Both the position numbers and the translations under genes were made by a program. The notes under the pieces were generated by a model. That model searched no databases, was not told the origin of the DNA, and worked only from the letters and a program-made list of their open reading frames with translations. Below, piece by piece: positions 13,846 to 20,293 of a stretch of DNA of 20,293 bases. This DNA comes from a virus, in the IMG/VR virus record IMGVR_UViG_3300043411_000178, positions 1-20,293 of that record. The stretch is one strand, 5' to 3'. How positions within the stretch are numbered: position 1 is the first letter of the stretch; every line of letters starts with the position of its first letter.

Positions 13846-16024
13846 CAACAACCACCTTACAAATAGTGTCATGCTTAGATTCGATGTTGTTCAACACCGT
13901 CCCATATCCAACGGCGTTTGCAACCTTTGAACCTATTTCGACATCTTGGATTGGAGTTGTAATGTCTCCATCCAACGTGAGGATGGGAGTATCCCGAAGT
14001 TGACAGCGCATGAGACGGTGGAGCACGAACAGGGGATTGGTGGCGTCACCGTGCTCACCGAGCACGTTGCGACGATAATCAGGGTCGTCTCTGGAGCCGT
14101 ACTCAGCAATCTTCTTCCTGCGAACAGTATCCGACCATTCTGGCGAGTGCATGGCGTAGATACGGTGAACCGTCCACTCAGTTTTCGGATCCGCGGATCG
14201 CTTGTAGAAGTCGTCCTGAACACCACGGGTTACACCGTGAGCACGCCATGAAGCCCCCGTCATACCTTGACGAAGGGTTTCAATGATCTCGGTCCAACCA
14301 GCGTGTGGGTAGTCCTGAGCCTCATCCTGCTCTAGCCAGATCGGGTGAGTTCCCTTAATTCCACGCCCATCTCTCTGAGGAATCTTGCCCAAGATACGAG
14401 CACCGTTGGCGAAGTTCATGATGAACGGTCGATGCGAAATCCTCGACCTATTCTTCAACAGCATCTCTTGAGCTAACCGTGTAGAAGTGAAGAGTTCTTC
14501 AATAATTCCAGTGATAGGCTGAAGGTGGTTAAGTTCAGGGGCAGTAACAACCATTTCCTGCTTAGGGTACAGGAATGGAAACGCATATGCCCTGAGCTGG
14601 ATGCTCTTGCTATTATGGGTAGGGATCATGGTTTCGCCAACCAAAAACAAACTACTAGGCCCCGACACCCTAATGCAGCGAACCGGAACGGAAGGTACCG
14701 GATCAACAGACTCAACGATTCTGTGGGTCAATTTGGTTCGACTTAGAGGAGATACTTCTTTTACTCTATCAGCTTTTCTCTTAATCTTGAACGGCTGGAT
14801 ATCCAGTGGCTTAAATCCTACCCTCCAAACAATACCAGCATCCACGCCATTACACCTTGCACGCTTTGAGCCAATAAAGGGCTTCTGACCCAGAGATGCC
14901 GCAAGCTCAAAAACGGACCTAGCTAGAAGTTCACTCTTGAATGTAATTTCACAACGGCCGCTTTTGCAGCAATGCCCATCGCTGTCCATGAGACCCTGAA
15001 GTAAACTGAGCCTTTGAGCCTCCGAACCTCTCATGTAAGATGTGGGCACGTGCTTGTTGTTGTGCAGGTTAAGCTTCTTCAGCATTCGATTCAATTCGAA
15101 TCCAACTAGATCCCCACGAATAGGACCACCAGCAGACGCTCTGTATTCACCACGAATAAACTGCGTAATAGAGGAAGGATAAAGGCCAAACTCTTTAGCG
15201 AGATCTCGTAATTCTTCCCCATTCTTGACCCGTATACGAATACTCCTTACATCCCCACTGCTGAGAGAATCCACACGAGGCTTAAATTCAGGATCATCCA
15301 ATACTGGAAGCTCTGTCCATACATCATGAACACCCTTTAGCCTGAGGGCGTATAGAATGTTGCCCTTGAGTTTATCCAAGGAGTATCCTTCAGAGTCTAA
15401 GATCTCTTCTACGTTCTTATAGTCTTCGTCACCGATCGTGAGCATAGCCCCCGCCGAATGACCATCTCCGAGCCAATAGCCAAGCAAATATGGAGACAAG
15501 ATTCCATAATCCTTGTCATCTATAGCAAGGGGCTTGGCAACATCAATTGAAGTTCCAAGAAGATCTTGAGTGGTTACTGTCTTCTTAGACTTGTCCCTAC
15601 GATTTCGGGAATTAACTACCCATTCGTGGTCGGCGTCAGCGATGATTTCAGACCCGTCACTGAATTTGACCTTGAAACAAGGTCGATCATTCATAACATC
15701 GAAGACTTCAAGTACATTAACAGGTTGACCTTGCTCGTTGAAGATAATGTCACCGACACGCAGCTCTCCCATTGTTGTCCAACCCTCTGGAGTTGGTACT
15801 TTCGTCACTGTGTGTAGTGCTTTGCCCACTGAGCGTGAGCACTGGTCAATCTGAAGAGTATCCGAACATCTCCACCACGCCACCTGGTATGGACGAGCGC
15901 GGAAACACCCATCAGTCTCCTCATCGACTGGAGCGTAGAGTGTAAGCTCTGCCAAGTCGATGCCGGATGGATCTTGGGTGATGGCGTACAGAGCGCATTC
16001 AGCGTCTGACAGGTTCTCTAACAT
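13655..16024 (-). CDS. terL: Large terminase ATPase half with class 3 intein, ending in an N-terminal split intein
   Basis: A 789-residue precursor. Residues 1-68 are the N-terminal extein, ending at the Walker A motif (SRSVGK). Residues 69-471 are a LAGLIDADG intein inserted within that motif. Residues 472-673 continue the ATPase: SKSIQL completes Walker A, WLEQDEAQ (563-570) is Walker B with the catalytic Glu, and HGVTRG is a probable coupling motif. The extein stops at NPLFVLHRLMR, and residues 674-789 are an N-terminal split intein beginning CQLRDTPILTLDG. The ORF then terminates, so the nuclease domain is missing from this polypeptide and is encoded separately at 11726-12754. The start lies three bases after the HTH gene with a weak Shine-Dalgarno site. 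After cis-splicing this half would supply the packaging motor ATPase; joining to the nuclease half requires trans-splicing. Confidence 0.92.
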   Translation of the reverse strand: MLENLSDAECALYAITQDPSGIDLAELTLYAPVDEETDGCFRARPYQVAWWRCSDTLQIDQCSRSVGKALHTVTKVPTPEGWTTMGELRVGDIIFNEQGQPVNVLEVFDVMNDRPCFKVKFSDGSEIIADADHEWVVNSRNRRDKSKKTVTTQDLLGTSIDVAKPLAIDDKDYGILSPYLLGYWLGDGHSAGAMLTIGDEDYKNVEEILDSEGYSLDKLKGNILYALRLKGVHDVWTELPVLDDPEFKPRVDSLSSGDVRSIRIRVKNGEELRDLAKEFGLYPSSITQFIRGEYRASAGGPIRGDLVGFELNRMLKKLNLHNNKHVPTSYMRGSEAQRLSLLQGLMDSDGHCCKSGRCEITFKSELLARSVFELAASLGQKPFIGSKRARCNGVDAGIVWRVGFKPLDIQPFKIKRKADRVKEVSPLSRTKLTHRIVESVDPVPSVPVRCIRVSGPSSLFLVGETMIPTHNSKSIQLRAYAFPFLYPKQEMVVTAPELNHLQPITGIIEELFTSTRLAQEMLLKNRSRISHRPFIMNFANGARILGKIPQRDGRGIKGTHPIWLEQDEAQDYPHAGWTEIIETLRQGMTGASWRAHGVTRGVQDDFYKRSADPKTEWTVHRIYAMHSPEWSDTVRRKKIAEYGSRDDPDYRRNVLGEHGDATNPLFVLHRLMRCQLRDTPILTLDGDITTPIQDVEIGSKVANAVGYGTVLNNIESKHDTICKVVVDGNELYCTPDHPIFTQRGWVQAGELRPGDQLFSPEDVRELWVDDSGEESSEAFLRQKLYEEVW
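13658..14005 (-). other. N-terminal half of a split intein (TerL)
   Basis: The last 116 residues of the upstream terminase ORF. Block A is CQLRDTPILTLDG with Cys1. Block B is LYCTPDHPIFT, with the usual Thr-x-x-His (T61, H64). GWVQAGELRPGDQLF follows, as in complete splicing domains. It stops after a charged tail ending YEEVW, without blocks F and G or any endonuclease domain. Its matching C-terminal half is at 12593-12754. The last 191 bases, including the stop, are also read in another frame by the inserted endonuclease gene, so the tail after about residue 54 is dual coded. Confidence 0.9.
14612..15820 (-). other. Class 3-type intein with LAGLIDADG endonuclease in the TerL Walker A motif
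   Basis: Encodes 403 residues. It begins ALHTVTKVPTPEGW, so position 1 is Ala rather than Cys or Ser, and ends IPTHN with Ser as the first residue of the following extein. Block B reads ADADHEWVV, with His at B:10 and Trp at B:12. Block F reads VPVRCIRVSG, with Cys at F:4. Block G has Thr two before the final Asn. This Trp-Cys-Thr set with a non-nucleophilic first residue is the class 3 signature, in which the block F Cys starts splicing. The homing endonuclease motifs are YLLGYWLGDG (111-120) and LLQGLMDSDG (273-282). A predicted helix-turn-helix (about 201-224, ELRDLAKEFGLYPSSITQFI) lies between them. Removing the intein restores SRSVGKSKS, an intact P-loop. Confidence 0.92.
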
Positions 16025-16027
16025 GGA

Positions 16028-16573
16028 TCACGCGTTCTTGAGCTTGAGGTACGTTGAGACAGAGCTTTCTGGCGATTCAATGAATGCCAACTCCATAGCT
16101 CCCAAGATGTAGGCGACCCTATACTCAAGGAAGTACGAGGGGTGCTTACCGAAAGCCTTGGAAATTACTTGCAAATCTACGATTGACGGTGTAGCCTTAC
16201 CATTTAGGATTCGGTACACAAGATTGAAGTCCAATCCAACCTTGTTCGCCAAACCTCTGATGGAGAGATCTCCACGCAAGTGCTCAAGGGTCTCATCAAT
16301 TGGCAAATACGAGTAGTCGTCAGCGATAAACTGGGTGTATCGTTCTGCCGATCGCTTGGGGTCCAATGTGGGACGAGGGCCAGGGCGGCCAAGAGTGGAC
16401 TGATCCGACTTGAGTACGCTCTTGATGATCAACCCAAGGAGACCAATGTCAGCCTTGAATGCTGCTTCCCAATCCAAAGCCTGATATGCAGGGAACTGCT
16501 CCTTGATGAGACCCTTGCGGGTGCTCCAAGACATCTTCTTCCCATTAGCTTCAAATACAGATAGATCTACCAT
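16028..16573 (-). CDS. HTH DNA-binding protein, candidate small terminase subunit
   Basis: A 181-residue protein. Residues 103-126 (LSIRGLANKVGLDFNLVYRI) form a clear XRE/Cro-like helix-turn-helix, followed by LNGKATPSIVDLQVISKAFG as in lambda-repressor-type domains. The N-terminal 70 residues are basic and helical. I take the ATG at 16573 as start because it shares one base with the previous stop (TGATG); a TTG at 16591 would add six residues. It ends three bases before the large terminase gene. DNA recognition directly before TerL fits a small terminase subunit that selects packaging sites, but a transcription regulator with this fold cannot be excluded. C-terminal oligomerisation features of TerS cannot be judged by eye. 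Confidence 0.65.
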   Translation of the reverse strand: MVDLSVFEANGKKMSWSTRKGLIKEQFPAYQALDWEAAFKADIGLLGLIIKSVLKSDQSTLGRPGPRPTLDPKRSAERYTQFIADDYSYLPIDETLEHLRGDLSIRGLANKVGLDFNLVYRILNGKATPSIVDLQVISKAFGKHPSYFLEYRVAYILGAMELAFIESPESSVSTYLKLKNA

Positions 16574-17274
16574 CACAACGCTCGAATCCAAATTTGTTGC
16601 CCACCCTGAAGTGCCTTCTCCTCATGAGGTTCAGCCTCCGGTGGAATCTCCTGCCTGAAAACTCTATCAATCTCGTCATACCGAGGATAAGCTTCTTCGA
16701 CTAGCCACTTACGGATATCCTCAAGTCTACAGCGAACCTCTTCACGCTCCTGCTCATCGCAGTTGTCGTACAACTGGACCTTCCCTCGCAACTCCTGCCA
16801 GAGCTCAATGATGAGGTTGAATTCCTTATGGCGCTTGATGCCGAAGTGCTTAGCGCGAACTTGAAGCTCCTCAATGTATTTTGCAACATCTTCGGTGCCC
16901 TTCTGCTTGTCACGGCTAACCTTGTCGATCGACAACTTGTCTTTCGTGGCCCGCAGCTCAGCAGAGAAGTCCTTAATCTGGGACTGAATGACCTTGGTGT
17001 CGATCGGCTCATTCCAGTAGTTCTGTTCTGCAGAGAACCAGAGCGACCACCGTAGGATCAGATGCTCATTGATTACGATTCGGTCGAGGTCAGAAAGGTC
17101 GGAGACGTTAGTGAAAGAGTTGTCCTTGAAGTATCCGGTTACTCTGTCATTGAAGCTCTCAACCTCTGTCTTGTGGACATGATAGACGTTCCCTGAGGGT
17201 AGGGAGACAGGCCGCATGTCTTCCATGTGGTCAACTTCATTGACCTTATCTTCTAGCTCATCAAGTTCATCCAT
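16573..17274 (-). CDS. Helical protein of unknown function upstream of terminase
   Basis: A 233-residue, strongly charged and probably all-helical protein. The first 20 residues are very acidic. Residues 62-125 are rich in helix formers (INEHLILRWSLWF, then a lysine-rich stretch). Residues 137-190 hold LQVRAKHFGIKRHKEF followed by NCDEQEREEV, patterns I associate with uncharacterised proteins lying just before terminase genes in phages. No enzyme motif is visible. The ATG at 17274 has AAGGA eight bases upstream, and its stop shares one base with the next start. The position suggests a packaging accessory or an unusual small terminase subunit, but that rests on context only. Confidence 0.6.
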   Translation of the reverse strand: MDELDELEDKVNEVDHMEDMRPVSLPSGNVYHVHKTEVESFNDRVTGYFKDNSFTNVSDLSDLDRIVINEHLILRWSLWFSAEQNYWNEPIDTKVIQSQIKDFSAELRATKDKLSIDKVSRDKQKGTEDVAKYIEELQVRAKHFGIKRHKEFNLIIELWQELRGKVQLYDNCDEQEREEVRCRLEDIRKWLVEEAYPRYDEIDRVFRQEIPPEAEPHEEKALQGGQQIWIRAL

Positions 17275-17311
17275 AGTACTTTCCTTCTTTAGACCTAGTC
17301 TTTCGACAGCT

Positions 17312-17332
17312 TTGATTCATTTTCAGAATCAA
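17312..17332 (-). terminator. Small hairpin at the end of the glycosyltransferase cassette
   Basis: A perfect 7-base inverted repeat (TTGATTC / GAATCAA with a 7-base loop) covers the stop codon of the glycosyltransferase. No run of T follows on the minus strand, so it is not a classical intrinsic terminator. It marks the boundary between the modification cassette and the packaging genes and could be an mRNA processing or stability element. It could also be chance. Confidence 0.25.
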
Positions 17333-18141
17333 TTCCACCTTCTGAATGGTGCTGGATCTAGCACAAGACCAGCATTAAGTGGTGCCAAGAACCAAAAGTA
17401 GGTCTCGAATACTTCACGCAAGGCGTCTTCTCCACTCTGCTCAAGGACCTGTCCGTACTGTCTCCAATGGAGTCCCATGTCCTCAGGGAGATTAGAGGCG
17501 TCGTAAGCTTGCTTGCCGTTAATCGCCTTTCGCTTGAAGTGCTCAAACGATCTATATGGGAAGTGACGAAGCTCCAGCCCACCAGTGATGCCATATCCTT
17601 CCTTAAGGGTGACACCATGGTTGCCCTGATGGATCACACAGCCTTCCTCCCACCGGAAAGCCACCTTAGGTAGAGCTTGAGCTTCTGGCTGTCTCCACTC
17701 AATGACCTCAAATGGATTCCCGACTTTATCGAGAGACGACGGGAAGTGATTTGTGATTGAACAGTTCACAACCCTGTAGTGATCCTGCAGTCCACGGAGA
17801 AACGGAGCGAGACGATCCTCGCGGGAGAACCAGATCTCATCTGCATCGAAGGGGACGATCCACGACGCACCTTCCCCATGGGCTTGGTTGGCCAACTTGG
17901 TCATCTTCTCTGACTGGTAGTATCCAAGTTCATCGTCGATCTCAAGGATAAGACGACAGCCTCTCTCTACGGCGTAATCGACGCACGAGAGGATCTTATC
18001 TCTAGTCCCGTCGGAAGACAGATTATCTGCGATAATGATCCCGTCGACACCCTCATCAATCAGATGCTTGATGACGTGATCCGCTACGTCTTCCTCATCT
18101 CGAAACATGGATACGGCCCAGATCTGTTCTTGTTCACTCAT
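17329..18141 (-). CDS. Family 2-like glycosyltransferase
   Basis: A 270-residue protein beginning MSEQEQIWAVSMFRDEEDVA, the start of a Glyco_tranf_2_4-like domain: a strand, then RDEED, and later GIIIADNLSSDGT (34-46), the typical 'NxSxDGT' loop of family 2 enzymes. WIVPFDADEIWF (94-105) contains the DADE metal/nucleotide-sugar motif. The C-terminal half has HFP and HFPYRSFEHFKRKAING-type segments often seen in this family. The start ATG shares one base with the stop of the previous gene (TGATG), so the two are likely translationally coupled. It is the last gene of the modification cassette. A small inverted repeat overlaps its stop codon and a 54-base gap separates it from the packaging genes. 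Substrate unknown. Confidence 0.8.
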   Translation of the reverse strand: MSEQEQIWAVSMFRDEEDVADHVIKHLIDEGVDGIIIADNLSSDGTRDKILSCVDYAVERGCRLILEIDDELGYYQSEKMTKLANQAHGEGASWIVPFDADEIWFSREDRLAPFLRGLQDHYRVVNCSITNHFPSSLDKVGNPFEVIEWRQPEAQALPKVAFRWEEGCVIHQGNHGVTLKEGYGITGGLELRHFPYRSFEHFKRKAINGKQAYDASNLPEDMGLHWRQYGQVLEQSGEDALREVFETYFWFLAPLNAGLVLDPAPFRRWN

Positions 18142-18827
18142 CAGTATCCCGTTCCCACTCTGCTCTGTCCGATATGTTCTACTCTTGGATCATCAAGCTT
18201 CTTGCCCCAATACGCAAAGCTGAATCCATCATGCAGCAGTTCAGCCGTGAAACTCTTCTCGCTTCCAGCAACTTGAGGCCAAGTGCGTTCTACCACGTTA
18301 CGATGATACAGTGATGGATTCGTGGTAAAGAAGTTACTGTGAACCGTCACGTCATGACCATCTATCTCCATGTCGGTGTACAAATCGGGCCACATCTCCA
18401 CAATGCCACCAGCATCCTTCTCTTCTGGACTCCAAGCCTGCCTCTTGAGTGCGACTTGGGCCAAGGTTGGAAGACTGTCATCCAAAGCGGAAGCGAACAA
18501 GACATCTCCCATGGCCTGGATTGGCAGGGTTCCGATTGGACTCAGATCAAAATCATCCTCCAAATGAAAGATGTAAGTTGAGTGTCCGATGTTGTTCCAA
18601 CCAAGCTGAATAGCACCATGGAAGCCGAGTTTACGACCTGCCGTTAGGATCTCAAAGTCGGGATACGCAGCTATCAACTCACGACGGAATCCCTTGTTGA
18701 GGGAATCGCATACCATCAGCTTCCTGTACGGAACAATCTCCTCCGGCCACGTCGCCCTAAGGCTAGCCACGGTCTGCGCCAGACAATCCCCACGACCATC
18801 AGTGATCACCATGATTGTGAAATTCAT
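18141..18827 (-). CDS. GT-A fold glycosyltransferase
   Basis: A 228-residue protein starting MNFTIMVITDGRGDCL, a typical first strand of a GT-A nucleotide-sugar-binding domain (residues 1-24). FHLEDDFDLS (87-96) carries the EDD that acts as the metal-binding DxD-type motif. The middle region has the long helices and GFHGAIQLGW segment (68-77) expected before that motif. No membrane segment is visible, so the enzyme should be cytosolic. The ATG at 18827 overlaps the methyltransferase stop as ATGA and follows a G-rich AGGGG site; the frame stays open 51 bases further upstream but that extension looks unlikely. The family is recognised only at fold level, and the donor sugar and target are unknown. 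Together with its neighbours it probably decorates a virion protein, phage DNA or a host glycan. Confidence 0.7.
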   Translation of the reverse strand: MNFTIMVITDGRGDCLAQTVASLRATWPEEIVPYRKLMVCDSLNKGFRRELIAAYPDFEILTAGRKLGFHGAIQLGWNNIGHSTYIFHLEDDFDLSPIGTLPIQAMGDVLFASALDDSLPTLAQVALKRQAWSPEEKDAGGIVEMWPDLYTDMEIDGHDVTVHSNFFTTNPSLYHRNVVERTWPQVAGSEKSFTAELLHDGFSFAYWGKKLDDPRVEHIGQSRVGTGY

Positions 18828-19471
18828 CCCGCACCCCTGATGTGATTCCACACGATGGGATGGACAACTGAGTTCCAACCTTGAGGAAGTTGATAGTCCT
18901 TCTTACTCAGAAAAAGAATGTTCTGCTTATACCAAGGCTCAACGTCAGAATTATCCCACGTCAACTTCCTAATGAAATCCGACACATACTTGAACCCATG
19001 AGACTGAAACTTCTCAACCCAATAGTCAGGCCACTGCTCGTTAAGGTGTCCGACGCCCCCCTGACCCGGAATCGCTGCCGAGAACAGAAGGTGATCCGCA
19101 GATCCAGCCACCTGGGCCACGTACGCATCTGCATTATTGGGGTGAACATGCTCCGCTACTTCCAAAGACACTGCCAGGTCCCACTTGCCCTCCACCGGAT
19201 CAAGCGAATCGAAATTGATGGATCCAAACTCAGCATCATCGATCAACAACCTTGATCGGTCCACATACTCCCCATCAAATCCCTTAACCTTGAACCCGTC
19301 CTCTTTAAAGGCTCTCAGCCAAGCCCCCTGTCCGCATCCCCAATCAACCACACTAAGATCAGACACACTCAGATGTTTGTTGAGAGTTTGACGAACAACA
19401 GGAACAATAACCTTAGCGGACTTGTAGCTACCATCATTTATCATGTCAAAAAACTCATCATTGTAAATCAT
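18824..19471 (-). CDS. Class I SAM-dependent methyltransferase
   Basis: A 215-residue protein with a Rossmann-type methyltransferase core. Motif I is VVDWGCGQG (41-49), the usual S-adenosylmethionine-binding glycine loop. FDGEYVD (65-71) supplies the acidic residue after strand 2, and LEVAEHVHP (103-111) is the motif common in small-molecule and sugar methyltransferases. I chose the ATG at 19471: it overlaps the stop of the HNH gene as ATGA, is preceded by AGAAGG at a good distance, and gives the family-like start MIYNDEFFDMINDGSYKSA. An ATG at 19498 in the same frame would add nine residues and also has a weak Shine-Dalgarno site. No DNA-methylase catalytic motif such as DPPY or PC is visible, so the substrate is more likely a sugar or glycan than DNA. 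The flanking glycosyltransferases support that inference. Confidence 0.8.
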   Translation of the reverse strand: MIYNDEFFDMINDGSYKSAKVIVPVVRQTLNKHLSVSDLSVVDWGCGQGAWLRAFKEDGFKVKGFDGEYVDRSRLLIDDAEFGSINFDSLDPVEGKWDLAVSLEVAEHVHPNNADAYVAQVAGSADHLLFSAAIPGQGGVGHLNEQWPDYWVEKFQSHGFKYVSDFIRKLTWDNSDVEPWYKQNILFLSKKDYQLPQGWNSVVHPIVWNHIRGAG

Positions 19472-20013
19472 ACCGTCATCCTTCTGGTTTGTAGCCATTC
19501 GTTCCTACATGTTCGACACAATCGTCTCAAATTGGGATAGGTATATGTGTTCTCGGGAGTGAAAGAATGACCCTTAGTGCAAGCCTCAGATTGAGGACGA
19601 ATAGAACGAGGGATTCGTCGTGAGTTCTCCGCGGGAGTAACCGGTTCTAGATGATCCGGATTTACACAATTGCGAATTCGACATAGGTGATCCAAATGCA
19701 GTTCACTCGACACCGCTCCAACCAAATGCTCATAACCCCACCGATGGGCGCTTGCAACTTTCTTTCCTTGATCATGAAATTGCCCATACCCAGTAGCTTG
19801 AAATAAGCAAGCCGTCCACAACCAACAAGGGCCCAACTCGGGTGCATAGACAGGGATCGGACCATTCTTGTCGACCTTATCCATCCATCTAGACAAAGAA
19901 GATTGACGATCTGTCCTACCCGTCCGCTTAAGCCTTTGATAATGCTTAGAGCACAGACCGCGAGCGATAGCACATAGATCGCAATCCTCCACGGAGCTGT
20001 CATACTGTGTCAT
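19468..20013 (-). CDS. Free-standing HNH endonuclease with zinc-binding motifs
   Basis: A 181-residue protein. An N-terminal segment with CDLC (11-14) and RGLCSKHYQRL (19-29) resembles the zinc-binding start of many phage HNH proteins. A central CWLWT segment (63-67) precedes the HNH core, LDHLCRIRNCVNPDHLEPV (107-125), with H109, N118 and H121 as likely metal and catalytic residues and C111/C116 as extra ligands. A C-terminal C145/H149...C166-x2-C169 group looks like a second zinc site. The gene sits inside a glycosyltransferase/methyltransferase cassette and shares ATGA overlaps with the gene before it and, if the internal start is used, with the gene after it. It is therefore probably a homing endonuclease that entered an operon without breaking it. 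A role in DNA packaging, known for some terminase-linked HNH proteins, is less likely here. Confidence 0.85.
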   Translation of the reverse strand: MTQYDSSVEDCDLCAIARGLCSKHYQRLKRTGRTDRQSSLSRWMDKVDKNGPIPVYAPELGPCWLWTACLFQATGYGQFHDQGKKVASAHRWGYEHLVGAVSSELHLDHLCRIRNCVNPDHLEPVTPAENSRRIPRSIRPQSEACTKGHSFTPENTYTYPNLRRLCRTCRNEWLQTRRMTV

Positions 20014-20293
20014 CTATTACTCCAAGCTTCCTTATTAGCGTTCTTGATGTTATTATACCACATCTTTTGCAGTGATGCATCACTGTTTCTACCTTTTTCA
20101 TTAACATGTACCTTATAGACTGCATCAGGACACTTGCCGATGGTGGCCCCAGCGCAGTACATCCGAAGCCACAAGTCCCAATCCTCATAGATGGGTTGAT
20201 CCATAAAGCCATTGACCTCAATGAACTTGGCAGTATCGATCATTGCGCCAATCACAATGAAATTGCCTTCGATAAGGGACTTCTCGGGGATTA
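20010..20293 (-). CDS. Family 2 glycosyltransferase, C-terminal part (5' end outside window)
   Basis: The reading frame is open to the right edge of the window, so the start codon lies beyond base 20293 and only about 93 C-terminal residues are visible. They contain GNFIVIGAMIDT, then FIEVNGFMDQPIYEDWDLWL, the pattern of GT-A fold family 2 glycosyltransferases, where an EDWDLWLR-like segment follows the sugar-binding region and carries the probable catalytic Asp/Glu. A GTG or ATG inside this region could start a short ORF, but the conserved residues upstream of them argue for a longer protein. The stop codon overlaps the next start in an ATGA, which indicates translational coupling. Donor and acceptor sugars cannot be read from the sequence; the methyltransferase and glycosyltransferases that follow suggest a shared glycan or base-modification pathway. 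Confidence 0.75.
   Translation of the reverse strand, partial: IPEKSLIEGNFIVIGAMIDTAKFIEVNGFMDQPIYEDWDLWLRMYCAGATIGKCPDAVYKVHVNEKGRNSDASLQKMWYNNIKNANKEAWSNR

Noticed and set aside
12649-13872. Interpretation of the terL break as a sequencing frameshift or a decayed pseudogene
   Set aside because: Both break ends carry complete, complementary split-intein blocks with intact catalytic residues, and the sequence between encodes a full zinc-finger nuclease.
13843-13872. ATG at 13872 as start of the split-intein endonuclease
   Set aside because: No Shine-Dalgarno site precedes it, whereas the ATG at 13845 has AAGGTGG six bases upstream.
1-20293. CRISPR arrays, tRNA genes, insertion sequences or attachment sites
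   Set aside because: I saw no regularly spaced repeats, tRNA-like sequence or transposase ORF; all sizeable stretches are filled by minus-strand genes.

Overview
The window is a piece of a tailed double-stranded DNA phage (or prophage) genome. Every gene I can support lies on the minus strand, so transcription runs from the right edge (20293) to the left edge (1). The order is the usual head-to-tail morphogenesis order: terminase, portal, prohead protease, scaffold, decoration protein, major capsid protein, head-tail connectors, tail terminator, major tail tube protein, then a probable tail assembly chaperone. A tube protein with no sheath gene beside it suggests a long-tailed siphovirus-like virion. 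Base composition looks intermediate. The capsid, portal and intein sequences remind me of phages of Actinobacteria, but the host is an inference.

Right part (20293-17329): a surface or DNA modification cassette with the end of a family 2 glycosyltransferase, an HNH endonuclease, a class I methyltransferase and two more GT-A type glycosyltransferases. They are coupled by 1-4 base overlaps.

Middle (17274-8678): the packaging block. A helical protein of unknown function and an HTH protein (small terminase candidate) precede the large terminase, TerL. TerL is broken up in a remarkable way. Its Walker A motif is interrupted by a 403-residue cis-splicing intein with Ala at position 1 and the Trp-Cys-Thr signature of class 3 inteins. 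Between its ATPase and nuclease domains the gene is physically fractured: the upstream ORF ends in an N-terminal split intein, the downstream ORF begins with the matching C-terminal split intein, and a separate endonuclease gene lies between them. That gene has seven predicted zinc fingers and a Vsr/EDxHD-like nuclease domain. It overlaps both intein halves out of frame, giving about 300 bases of dual coding. A complete 558-residue TerL would need one cis-splice and one trans-splice. The portal gene carries a third intein (320 residues, LAGLIDADG type) that combines Cys1 with the class 3 triplet.

Left part (8675-1): the head and tail block. It has a prohead protease with a zinc knuckle, a coiled-coil scaffold with a strong in-frame internal start, decoration and capsid proteins with strong Shine-Dalgarno sites, connector proteins, a second HNH endonuclease, and the tail tube gene. 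Strong hairpins follow both the capsid and the tube gene.

The structural genes build the packaging motor, procapsid and tail. Threaded through them are at least five selfish nuclease modules (two LAGLIDADG inteins, one split-intein-associated nuclease, two free-standing HNH genes). Three of these sit in or between parts of the two packaging-motor genes.
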